Made by a program: the position numbers and the translations under genes. Under the pieces are notes generated by a model. That model was not told the DNA's origin and did no database searches. It saw only the letters and a program-made list of their open reading frames with translations. This document shows, in pieces, positions 1-10,020 of a stretch of DNA of 64,000 nt. Source of the stretch: Eurosta solidaginis (taxonomy: Eukaryota; Arthropoda; Insecta; Diptera; Tephritidae); the NCBI RefSeq assembly GCF_040869045.1, contig NW_027137038.1, positions 209,463-273,462 on the forward strand. Direction: 5' to 3'. Position 1 is the first letter of the stretch; each line of letters starts with the position of its first letter.

Positions 1-3000
1 TTGCTTACCTGGCTAAAGGTTAGCATGCTTAAAATACGTAAGTCGTTTTGTTCAACAAATTTAAGTAGATAACTCATCAGTTATTTGCATCAGAGCGACA
101 ATTTTTGAGATAGTTATTAAAACTGTTTAAAGGTTGTCATACGTTGTTTCTCGTTGTATATCCTTTAATTCTAGAGTTAAATTGATAAATAACGTGTACG
201 AATTTGTTTAACGCATTTGTTTTGGTTACTCGACGTCTCCGTTCTCGTGTAGCCTACATATTGCGTTTTTTTTTTAATTTGCTTATCGGGCTAAAGGTTA
301 GCATGCTTAAAATACGTAAGTCGTTTTGTTCAACAAATTTAAGTAGATAACTCATCAGTTGTTTGCATCAGAGCGACAATTTTTGAGATAGTTATTAAAA
401 CTGTTTAAATGTTGTCAAACGTTGTTTCTCGTTGTATATCCTTTAATTCTAGAGTTAAATTGATAAATAACGTGTACGAATTTGTTTAACGCATTTGTTT
501 TGGTTACTCGACGTCTCCGTTCTCGTGTAGCCTACATATTGCGTTTTTTTTTTTTTTAATTTGCTTACCGGGCTAAAGGTTAGCATGCTTAAAATACGTA
601 AGTCGTTTTGTTCAACAAATTTAAGTAGATAACTCATCAGTTGTTTGCATCAGAGCGACAATTTTTGAGATAGTTATTAAAACTGTTTAAAGGTTGTCAA
701 ACGTTGTTTCTCGTTGTATATCCTTTAATTCTAGGGTTAAATTGATAAATAACGTGTAGGAATTTGTTTAACGCATTTGTTTTGGTTACTCGACGTCTCC
801 GTTCTCGTGTAGCCTACATATTGCGTTTTTTTTTTTTAATTTGCTTACCGGGCTAAAGGTTAGCATGCTTAAAATACGTAAGTCGTTTTGTTCAACAAAT
901 TAAAGTAGATAACTCATCAGTTGTTTGCATCAGAGCGACAATTTTTGAGATAGTTATTAAAACTGTTTAAAGGTTGTCAAACGTTGTTTCTCGTTGTATA
1001 TCCTTTAATTCTAGAGTTAAATTGATAAATAACGTGTACGAATTTGTTTAACGCATTTGTTTTGGTTACTCGACGTCTCCGTTCTCGTGTAGCCTACATA
1101 TTGCATTTTTTTTTTAATTTGCTTACCGGGCTAAAGGTTAGCATGCTTAAAATACGTAAGTCGTTTTGTTCAACAAATTTGAGTAGATAACTCAGCAGTT
1201 GTTTCCATCAGAGCGACAATTTTTGAGATAGTTATTAAAACTGTTTAAAGGTTGTCAAACGTTGTTTCTCGTTGTATATCCTTTAATTCTAGAGTTAAAT
1301 TGATAAATAACGTGTACGAATTTGTTTAACGCATTTGTTTTGGTTACTCGACGTCTCCGTTCTCGCGTAGCCTACATATTGCGTTTTTTTTTTTAATTTG
1401 CTTATCGGGCTAAAGGTTAGCATGCTTAAAATACGTAAGTCGTTTTGTTCAACAAATTTGAGTAGATAACTCAGCAGTTGTTTCCATCAGAGCGACAATT
1501 TTTGAGATAGTTATTAAAACTATTTAAAGGTTGTCAAACGATGTTTCTCGTTGTATATCCTTTAATTCTAGAGTTAAATTGATAAATAACGTGTACGAAT
1601 TTGTTTAACGCATTTCTTTTGGTTACTCGACGTCTCCGTTCTCGTGTAGCCTACATATTGCGTTTTTTTTTAATTTGCTTACCGGGCTAAAGGTTAGCAT
1701 GCTTAAAATACGTAAGTCGTTTTGTTCAACAAATTTGAGTAGATAACTCAGCAGTTGTTTCCATCAGAGCGACAATTTTTGAGATAGTTATTAAAACTGT
1801 TTAAAGGTTGTCAAACGTTCTTTCTCGTTGCATATCCTTTAATTCTAGAGTTAAATTGATAAATAACGTGTACGAATTTGTTTAACGCATTTTTTTTGGT
1901 TACTCGACGTCTCCGTTCTCGTGTAGCCTACATATTGCGTTTTTTTTTTTAATTTGCTTACCGGGCTAAAGGTTAGCATGCTTAAAATACGTAAGTCGTT
2001 TTGTTCAACAAATTTGAGTAGATAACTCAGCAGTTGTTTGCATCAGAGCGACAATTTTTGAGATAGTTATTAAAACTGTTTAAAGGTTGTCAAACGTTGT
2101 TTCTCGATGTATATCCTTTAATTCTAGAGTTAAATTGATAAATAACGTGTACGAATTTGTTTAACGCATTTGTTTTGGTTACTTGACGTCTCCGTTCTCG
2201 TGTAGCCTACATATTGCGTTTTTTTTTAATTTGCTTACCGGGCTAAAGGTTAGCATGCTTAAAATACGTAAGTCGTTTTGTTCAACAAATTTGAGTAGAT
2301 AATTCAGCAGCTGTTTGCATCAGAGCGACAATTTTTGAGATAGTTATTAAAACTGTTTAAAGGTTGTCAAACGTTGTTTCTCGTTGTATATCCTTTAATT
2401 CTAGAGTTAAATTGATAAATAACGTGTACGAATTTGTTTAACGCATTTGTTTTGGTTACTCGACGTCTCCGTTCTCGTGTAGCCTACATATTGCGTTTTT
2501 TTTTAATTTGCTTACCGGGCTAAAGGTTAGCATGCTTAAAATACGTAAGTCGTTTTGTTCAACAAATTTGAGTAGATAACTCATCAGTTGTTTGCATCAG
2601 AGCGACAATTTTTGAGATAATTATTAAAACTGTTTAAAGGTTGTCAAACGTTGTTTCTCGTTGTATATCCTTTAATTCTAGAGTTAAATTGATAAATAAC
2701 GTGTACGAATATGTTTAACGCATTTCTTTTGGTTACTCGACGTCTCCGTTCTCGTGTAGCCTACATATTGCGTTTTTTTTTTAATTTCCTTACCGGGCTA
2801 AAGGTTAGCATGTTAAAATACGTAAGTCATTTTGTTCAACAAATTTGAGTAGATAACTCAGCAGTTGTTTCCATCAGAGCGACAATTTTTGAGATAGTTA
2901 TTAAAACTGTTTAAAGGTTGTCAAACGTTGTTTCTCGTTGTATATCCTTTAATTCTAGAGTTAAATTGATAAATAACGTGTACGAATTTGTTTAACGCAT

Positions 3001-3617
3001 TTGTTTTGGTTACTCGACGTCTCCGTTCTCGTGTAGCCTACATATTGCGTTTTTTTTTTTAATTTGCTTACCGGGCTAAAGGTTAGCATGTTTAAAATAC
3101 GTAAGTCGTTTTGTTCAACAAATTTGAGTAGATAACTCAGCAGTTGTTTGCATCAGAGCGACAATTTTTGAGATAGTTATTAAACCTGTTTAAAGGTTGT
3201 CAAACGTTGTTTCTCGTTGTATATCCTTTAATTCTAGAGTTAAATTGATAAATAACGTGTACGAATTTGTTTAACGCATTTGTTTTGGTTACTCGACGTC
3301 TCCGTTCTCGTGTAGCCTACATATTGCGTTTTTTTTTAATTTGCTTACCGGGCTAAAGGTTAGCATGCTTAAAATACGTAAGTCGTTTTGTTCAACAAAT
3401 TTAAGTAGATAACTCATCAGTTGTTTGCATCACAGCGACAATTTTTGAGATAGTTATTAAAACTGTTTAAAGGTTGTCAAAAGTTGTTTCTCGTTGTATA
3501 TCCTTTAATTCTAGAGTTAAATTGATAAATAACCTGTACGAATTTGTTTAACGCATTTGTTTTGGTTACTCGACGTCTCCGTTCTCGTGTAGCCTACATA
3601 TTGCGTTTTTTTTTAAT
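1..3617. repeat. Domain A: thirteen monomers with weak higher-order structure
   Basis: Starts are at 1, 279, 561, 841, 1119, 1398, 1675, 1954, 2231, 2508, 2786, 3064 and 3341. The first four carry the A-T-G haplotype, then G-G-C or G-G-G predominates. TTATCGGG occurs in the second and sixth monomers, but I found no convincing period. There are no genes. Confidence 0.8.
1954..2785. repeat. Isolated alpha-like three-monomer fragment
   Basis: Three successive monomers are G-G-G, then one with GCAGCTGTTT (about 2309), then a G-T-G monomer. This is the order of alpha-cycle monomers 5-7 seen at 5843-6676, 11129-11961 and 15583-16415. It suggests an older or eroded piece of the same cycle upstream of the well-formed HOR. 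Confidence 0.5.
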
Positions 3618-4730
3618 TTGCTTACCGGGCTAAAGGTTAGCATGCTTAAAATACGTAAGTCGTTTTGTTCAACAAATTTGAGTAGATAACTCAGCAGTTG
3701 TTTGCATCAGAGCGACAATTTTTGAGATAGTTATTAAAACTGTTTAAAGGTTGTCAAACGTTGTTTCTCGTTGTATATCCTTTAATTCTAGAGTTAAATT
3801 GATAAATAACGTGTACGAATTTGTTTAACGCATTTGTTTTGGTTACTCGACGTCTCCGTTCTCGTGTAGCCTACATATTGCGTTTTTTTTTAATTTGCTT
3901 ACCGGGCTAAAGGTTAGCATGCTTAAAATACGTAAGTCGTTTTGTTCAACAAATTTGAGTAGATAACTCAGCAGCTGTTTGCATCAGAGCGACAATTTTT
4001 GAGATAGTTATTAAAACTGTTTAAAGGTTGTCAAACGTTGTTTCTCGTTGTATATCCTTTAATTCTAGAGTTAAATTGATAAATAACGTGTACGAATTTG
4101 TCTAACGCATTTGTTTTGGTTACTCGACGTCTCCGTTCTCGTGTAGCCTACATATTGCGTTTTTTTTTTAATTTGCTTACCGGGCTAAAGGTTAGCATGC
4201 TTAAAATACGTAAGTCGTTTTGTTCAACAAATTTGAGTAGATAACTCATCAGTTGTTTGCATCAGAGCGACAATTTTTGAGATAGTTATTAAAACTGTTT
4301 AAAGGTTGTCAAACGTTGTTTCTCGTTGTATATCCTTTAATTCTAGAGTTAAATTGATAAATAACGTGTACGAATTTGTTTAACGCATTTGTTTTGGTTA
4401 CTCGACGTCTCCGTTCTCGTGTAGCCTACATATTGCGTTTTTTTTTTAATTTGCTTACCGGGCTAAAGGTTAGCATGCTTAAAATACGTAAGTCGTTTTG
4501 TTCAACAAATTTGAGTAGATAACTCAGCAGTTGTTTGCATCAGAGCGACAATTTTTGAGATAGTTATTAAAACTGTTTAAAGGTTGTCAAACGTAGTTTC
4601 TCGTTGTATATCCTTTAATTCTAGAGTTAAATTGATAAATAACGTGTACGAATTTGTTTAACGCATTTGTTTTGGTTACTCGACGTCTCCGTTCTCGTGT
4701 AGCCTACATATTGCGTTTTTTTTTTTTAAT
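3618..4730. repeat. Partial alpha cycle (last four monomers)
   Basis: Starts 3618, 3895, 4173 and 4451. The third and fourth carry the alpha order G-T-G, then AACGTAGTTTC (about 4591), and the second carries GCAGCTG (about 3973). It leads directly into the first full alpha cycle. Confidence 0.8.
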
Positions 4731-5853
4731 TTGCTTACCGGGCTAAAGGTTAGCATGCTTAAAATACGTAAGTCGTTTTGTTCAACAAATTTGAGTAGAT
4801 AACTCAGCAGTTGTTTCCATCAGAGTGACAATTTTTGAGATAGTTATTAAAACTGTTTAAAGGTTGTCAAACGTTGTTTCTCGTTGTATATCCTTTAATT
4901 CTAGAGTTAAATTGATAAATAAGTTGTACGAATTTGTTTAACGCATTTGTTTTGGTTACTCGACGTCTCCGTTCTCGTGTAGCCTACATATTCCGTTTTT
5001 CTTTTTAATTTGCTTACCGGGCTAAAGGTTAGCATGCTTAAGATACGTAAGTCGTTTTGTTCAACAAATTTGAGTATATAACTCAGCAGTTGTTTCCATC
5101 AGAGCGACAATTTTTGAGACAGTTATTAAAACTGTTTAAAGGTTGTCAAACGTTGTTTCTCGTTGTATATTCTTTAATTCTAGAGTTAAATTGATAAATA
5201 ACGTGTACGAATTTGTTTAACGCATTTGTTTTGGTTACTCGACGTCTCCGTTCTCGTGTAGCCTACATATTGGGTTTTTTTTTTTAATTTGCTTACCGGG
5301 CTAAAGGTTAACATGCTTAAAATACGTAAGTATTTTGTTCAACAAATTTGAGTAGATAACTCAGCAGTTGTTTCCATCAGAGCGACAATTTTTGAGATAG
5401 TTATTAAAACTGTTTAAAGGTTGTCAAACGTTGTTTCTCGTTGTATATCCTTTAATTCTAGAGTTAAATTAATAAATAACGTGTGCGAATTTGTTTAACG
5501 CATTTGTTTTGGTTACTCGACGTCTCTGTTCTCGTGTAGCCTACATATTGCGTTTTTTTTTTAATTTGCTTACCGGGCTAAAGCTTAGCATGCTTAAAAT
5601 ACGTAAGTCGTTTTGTTCAACAAAGTTAAGTAGATAACTCATCAGTTGTTTGCATCAGAGCGACAATTTTTGAGATAGTTATTAAAACTGTTTAAAGGTT
5701 GTCAAACGTTGTTTCTCGTTGTATATCCTTTAATTCTAGAGTTAAATTGATAAATAACGTGTACGAAATTGTTTAACGCATTTGTTTTGGTTACTCGACG
5801 TCTCCGTTCTCGTGTAGCCTACATATTGCGTTTTTTTTTAATTTGCTTACCGG

Positions 5854-5866
5854 GCTAAAGGTTAGC
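5854..5866. other. Short dyad GCTAA-AGG-TTAGC (monomer sites 12-24)
   Basis: Perfect 5-bp inverted arms flank a 3-base centre, repeated in nearly every monomer. The centre varies between monomers (AGG, ATG, ACG, AGA, AAG, AGC, CGG) while the arms stay intact. A smaller set of lineages breaks an arm, for example TTATC in the monomer at 34126. It could form a small hairpin or be a binding site, but no function is shown. Confidence 0.6.
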
Positions 5867-5871
5867 ATGCT
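5864..5871. other. 8-bp palindrome AGCATGCT (monomer sites 22-29)
   Basis: A perfect palindrome that overlaps the right arm of the preceding dyad and is followed six bases later by another palindrome, TACGTA. In monomers reading ATGTTTAAA (for example those starting at 9462, 9742 and 19197) the C at site 28 is T and the palindrome is lost, so it is not strictly required. Confidence 0.55.
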
Positions 5872-5888
5872 TAAAATACGTAAGTCGT

Positions 5889-5901
5889 TTTGTTCAACAA
5901 A
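5889..5901. other. Dyad TTTGTT-C-AACAAA (monomer sites 47-59)
   Basis: Six-base arms surround one central C. Eleven monomers (starts 39725, 44212, 49224, 50890, 51723, 52002, 53670, 54503, 55613, 57283, 59783) carry one extra T, so the centre reads TC and both arms remain. It is the longest near-perfect dyad I found in the monomer. Possible protein-binding or non-B DNA site; function is not shown. Confidence 0.55.
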
Positions 5902-6107
5902 TTTGAGTAGATAACTCAGCAGTTGTTTGCATCAGAGCGACAATTTTTGAGATAGTTATTAAAACTGTTTAAAGGTTGTCAAACGTTGTTTCTCGTTGTA
6001 TATCCTTTAATTCTAGAGTTAAATTGATAAATAACGTGTACGAATTTGTTTAACGCATTTGTTTTGGTTACTCGACGTCTCCGTTCTCGTGTAGCCTACA
6101 TATTGCG

Positions 6108-6116
6108 TTTTTTTTT
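6108..6116 (+). repeat. Oligo-T tract at the monomer 3' end
   Basis: Each monomer has a T run after ATATTGCG and before AATTTGC. It is 9 T here; elsewhere I read 8 (for example before 53392) up to 14 (before 561). Rare copies are interrupted, as before 5010 (a C) and before 25903, 48113 and 49502 (an A). Length variation is as expected of replication slippage. Rigid dA:dT tracts disfavour nucleosomes, so it could phase chromatin. Confidence 0.8.
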
Positions 6117-6954
6117 AATTTGCTTACCGGGCTAAAGGTTAGCATGCTTAAAATACGTAAGTCGTTTTGTTCAACAAATTTGAGTAGATAACTCAGCAGC
6201 TGTTTGCATCAGAGCGACAATTTTTGAGATAGTTATTAAAACTGTTTAAAGGTTGTCAAACGTTGTTTCTCGTTGTATATCCTTTAATTCTAGAGTTAAA
6301 TTGATAAATAACGTGTACGAATTTGTTTAACGCATTTGTTTTGGTTACTCGACGTCTCCGTTCTCGTGTAGCCTACATATTGCGTTTTTTTTTTTAATTT
6401 GCTTACCGGGCTAAAGGTTAGCATGCTTAAAATACGTAAGTCGTTTTGTTCAACAAATTTGAGTAGATAACTCATCAGTTGTTTGCATCAGAGCGACAAT
6501 TTTTGAGATAGTTATTAAAACTGTTTAAAGGTTGTCAAACGTTGTTTCTCGTTGTATATCCTTTAATTCTAGAGTTAAATTGATAAATAACGTGTACGAA
6601 TTTGTTTAACGCATTTGTTTTGGTTACTCGACGTCTCCGTTCTCGTGTAGCCTACATATTGCGTTTTTTTTTTAATTTGCTTACCGGGCTAAAGGTTAGC
6701 ATGCTTAAAATACGTAAGTCGTTTTGTTCAACAAATTTGAGTAGATAACTCAGCAGTTGTTTGCATCAGAGCGACAATTTTTGAGATAGTTATTAAAACT
6801 GTTTAAAGGTTGTCAAACGTAGTTTCTCGTTGTATATCCTTTAATTCTAGAGTTAAATTGATAAATAACGTGTACGAATTTGTTTAACGCATTTGTTTTG
6901 GTTACTCGACGTCTCCGTTCTCGTGTAGCCTACATATTGCGTTTTTTTTTTAAT

Positions 6955-9900
6955 TTGCTTACCGGGCTAAAGGTTAGCATGCTTAAAATACGTAAGTCGT
7001 TTTGTTCAACAAATTTGAGTAGATAACTCAGCAGTTGTTTCCATCAGAGCGACAATTTTGAGATAGTATTAAAACTGTTTAAAGGTTGTCAAACGTTGTT
7101 TCTCGTTGTATATCCTTTAATTCTAGAGTTAAATTGATAAATAAGGTGTACGAATTTGTTTAACGCATTTGTTTTGGTTACTCGACGTCTCCGTTCTCGT
7201 GTAGCCTACATATTCCGTTTTTTTTTTTTAATTTGCTTACCGGGCTAAAGGTTAGCATGCTTAAGATACGTAAGTCGTTTTGTTCAACAAATTTGAGTAG
7301 ATAACTCAGCAGTTGTTTCCATCAGAGCGACAATTTTTGAGACAGTTATTAAAACTGTTTAAAGGTTGTCAAACGTTGTTTCTCGTTGTATATCCTTTAA
7401 TTCTAGAGTTAAATTAATAAATAACGTGTACGAATTTGTTTAACGCATTTGTTTTGGTTACTCGACGTCTCCGTTCTCGTGTAGCCTACATATTGGGTTT
7501 TTTTTTTAATTTGCTTACCGGGCTAAAGGTTAGCATGCTTAAAATACGTAAGTATTTTGTTCAACAAATTTGAGTAGATAACTCAGCAGTTGTTTCCATC
7601 AGAGCGACAATTTTTGAGATAGTTATTAAAACTGTTTAAAGGTTGTCAAACGTTGTTTCTCGTTGTATATCCTTTAATTCTAGAGTTAAATTAATAAATA
7701 ACGTTTGCGAATTTGTTTAACGCATTTGTTTTGGTTACTCGACGTCTCTGTTCTCGTGTAGCCTACATATTGCGTTTTTTTTTTTAATTTGCTTACCGGG
7801 CTAAAGGTTAGCATGCTTAAAATACGTAAGTCGTTTTGTTCAACAAAGTTAAGTAGATAACTCATCAGTTGTTTGCATCAGAGCGACAATTTTTGAGATA
7901 GTTATTAAAACTGTTTAAAGGTTGTCAAACGTTGTTTCTCGTTGTATATCCTTTAATTCTAGAGTTAAATTGATAAATAACGTGTACGAAATTGTTTAAC
8001 GCATTTGTTTTGGTTACTCGACGTCTCCGTTCTCGTGTAGCCTACATATTGCGTTTTTTTTTAATTTGCTTACCGGGCTAAAGGTTAGCATGCTTAAAAT
8101 ACGTAAGTCGTTTTGTTCAACAAATTTGAGTAGATAACTCATCAGTTGTTTGCATCAGAGCGACAATTTTTGAGATAGTTATTAAAACTGTTTAAAGGTT
8201 GTCAAACGTTGTTTCTCGTTGTATATCCTTTAATTCTAGAGTTAAATTGATAAATAACGTGTACGAATTTGTTTAACGCATTTGTTTTGGTTACTCGACG
8301 TCTCCGTTCTCGTGTAGCCTACATATTGCGTTTTTTTTTTTAATTTGCTTACCGGGCTAAAGGTTAGCATGCTTAAAATACGTAAGTCGTTTTGTTCAAC
8401 AAATTTAAGTAGATAACTCATCAGTTGTTTGCATCAGAGCGACAATTTTTGAGATAGTTATTAAAACTGTTTAAAGGTTGTCAAACGTTGTTTCTCGTTG
8501 TATATCCTTTAATTCTAGAGTTAAATTGATAAGTAACGTGTACGAATTTGTTTAACGCATTTGCTTTGGTTACTCGACGTCTCCGTTCTCGTTTAGCCTA
8601 CATATTGGGTTTTTTTTTTTAATTTGCTTACCGGGCTAAAAGTTAGCATGCTTAAAATACGTAAGTCGTTTTGTTCAACAAATTTAAGTAGATAACTCAT
8701 CAGTTGTTTGCATCAGAGCGACAATTTTTGAGATAGTTATTAAAACTGTTTAAAGGTTGTCAAACATTGTTTCTGGTTGTATATCCTTTAATTCTAGAGT
8801 TAAATTGATAAATAACGTGTACGAATTTGTTTAACGCATTTATTTTGGTTACACGACGTCTCCGTTCTCGTGTAGCCTACATATTGCGTTTTTTTTTTTA
8901 ATTTGCTTACCGGGCTAAAGGTTAGCATGCTTAAAATACGTAAGTCGTTTTGTTCAACAAATTTAAGTAGATAACTCATCAGTTGTTTGCATCAGAGCGA
9001 CAATTTTTGAGATAGTTATGAAAACTGTTTAAAGGTTATCAAACGTTGTTTCTCGTTGTATATCCTTTAATTCTAGAGTTAAATTGATAAATAACGTGTA
9101 CGAATTTGTTTAATGCATTTGTTTTGGTTACTCGACGTCTCCGTTCTCGTGTAGCCTACATATTGCGTTTTTTTTTTAATTTGCTTACTGGGCTAAAGGT
9201 TAGCATGCTTAAAATACGTAAGTCGTTTTGTTCAACAAATTTAAGTAGATAACTCATCAGTTGTTTGCATCAGAGCGACAATTTTTGAGATAGTTATTAA
9301 AACTGTTTAAAGGTTGTCAAACGTTGTTTCTCGTTGTATATCCTTTAATTCTAGACTTAAATTGATAAATAACGTGTACGAATTTGTTTAACGCATTTGT
9401 TTTGGTTACTCGACGTCTCCGTTCTCGTGTAGCCTACATATTGCGTTTTTTTTTTTTAAATTTGCTTACCGGGCTAAAGGTTAGCATGTTTAAAATACGT
9501 AAGTCGTTTTGTTCAACAAATTTGAATAGATATCTCAGCAGTTGTTTCCATCAGAGCGACAATTTTTGAGATAGTTATTAAAACTGTTTAAAGGTCGTCA
9601 AACGTTGTTTCTCGTTGTATATCCTTTAATTCTAGAGTTAAATTGATAAATAACGTGTACGAATTTGTTTAACGCATTTGTTTTGGTTACTCGACGTCTC
9701 CGTTCTCGTGTAGCCTATATATTGCGTTTTTTTTTTTTAATTTGCTTACCGGGCTAAAGGTTAGCATGTTTAAAATACGTAAGTCGTTTTGTTCAACAAA
9801 TTTGAGTAGATAACTCAGCAGTTGTTTGCATCAGAGCGACAATTTTTGAGATAGTTATTAAAACTGTTTAAAGGTTGTCAAACGTTGTTTCTCGTTGTAT

Positions 9901-10020
9901 ATCCTTTAATTATAGAGTTAAGTTGATAAATAACGTGTACGAATTTGTTTAACGCATTTGTTTTGGTTACTCGACGTCTCCGTTCTCGTGTAGCCTACAT
10001 ATTGCGTTTTTTTTTTTAAT
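6955..10020. repeat. Beta cycle 1 (11-monomer HOR, 3066 bp)
   Basis: The first four monomers match alpha (AAGGTGTACG/ATTCCG, AAGATACG, AAGTATTTTG, CGAAATTG). They are followed by a G-T-G monomer and then a distinct tail: GTTTAGCC (8345), CTGGTTG with AAACATTG (8624), GTTATGAAAAC with TAATGCAT (8903), CTAGACTTA (9181), GAATAGATATC with GGTCGTC (9462), and ATGTTTAAA (9742). Alpha plus beta makes a 19-monomer super-repeat of about 5.29 kb. Confidence 0.92.

Larger units (their letters stand above)
5843..6119 (+). repeat. Reference monomer (near-consensus copy)
   Basis: This 277-bp copy matches the majority base at almost every site and serves as the numbering reference. Common variable sites are 63 (A/G in AAATTTRAG), 77 (T/G in CTCAKCAG) and 87 (G/C in TTTSCATC). 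Frequent trios are A-T-G, G-G-C, G-G-G and G-T-G. A near-identical 278-bp consensus counted by hand has 41 C, 52 G, 111 T and 74 A, with 14 CpG. Stops occur in all frames, so the unit has no long coding frame. I see no match to the minimal CENP-B box (TTCG....A..CGGG) on either strand. Confidence 0.9.
4731..6954. repeat. Alpha cycle 1 (8-monomer HOR, 2224 bp)
   Basis: Monomers in order: ATTCCG end and AAGTTGTACG; AAGATACG with GAGACAG and TTGGG; AAGTATTTTG with GTGTGCG and CTCTG; AAAGTTAAG with CGAAATTG; plain G-G-G; GCAGCTG; G-T-G; AACGTAGTTTC. The same eight recur in order at 10021 and 14472, so this is a true higher-order unit. The oligo-T at its first boundary is interrupted by a C. Confidence 0.92.

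Noticed and set aside
11..25. Pol III A-box-like TGGCTAAAGG and a tRNA/SINE origin for the monomer.
   Set aside because: It approaches the motif only in the first monomer, where GGG is changed to TGG. The rest lack it, and no convincing B box follows.
455..637. Open frames of 60-72 codons on either strand (also 9384-9569, 12940-13152, 18536-18739, 23932-24132, 40692-40910, 43475-43693, 54361-54561).
   Set aside because: They lie wholly in satellite monomers and cross the oligo-T tract. They give near-identical peptides only where small indels happen to open the frame, and they show no domain, start context or conservation beyond the repeat.
5860..5866. Telomeric repeat unit GGTTAG.
   Set aside because: It occurs once per monomer and is never in tandem, so it is coincidental.
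6108..6116. Intrinsic terminator formed by a hairpin plus T run.
   Set aside because: No GC-rich hairpin precedes the T tract, and no transcription unit exists for it to end.
5843..6119. CENP-B box.
   Set aside because: No TTCG....A..CGGG or its complement is present. The only CGGG (in TTACCGGGC) lacks the required upstream TTCG spacing.
5843..6119. Palindromes TCTAGA, AACGTT and GACGTC as regulatory sites.
   Set aside because: Six-base palindromes of this kind are expected by chance and nothing around them suggests regulation.
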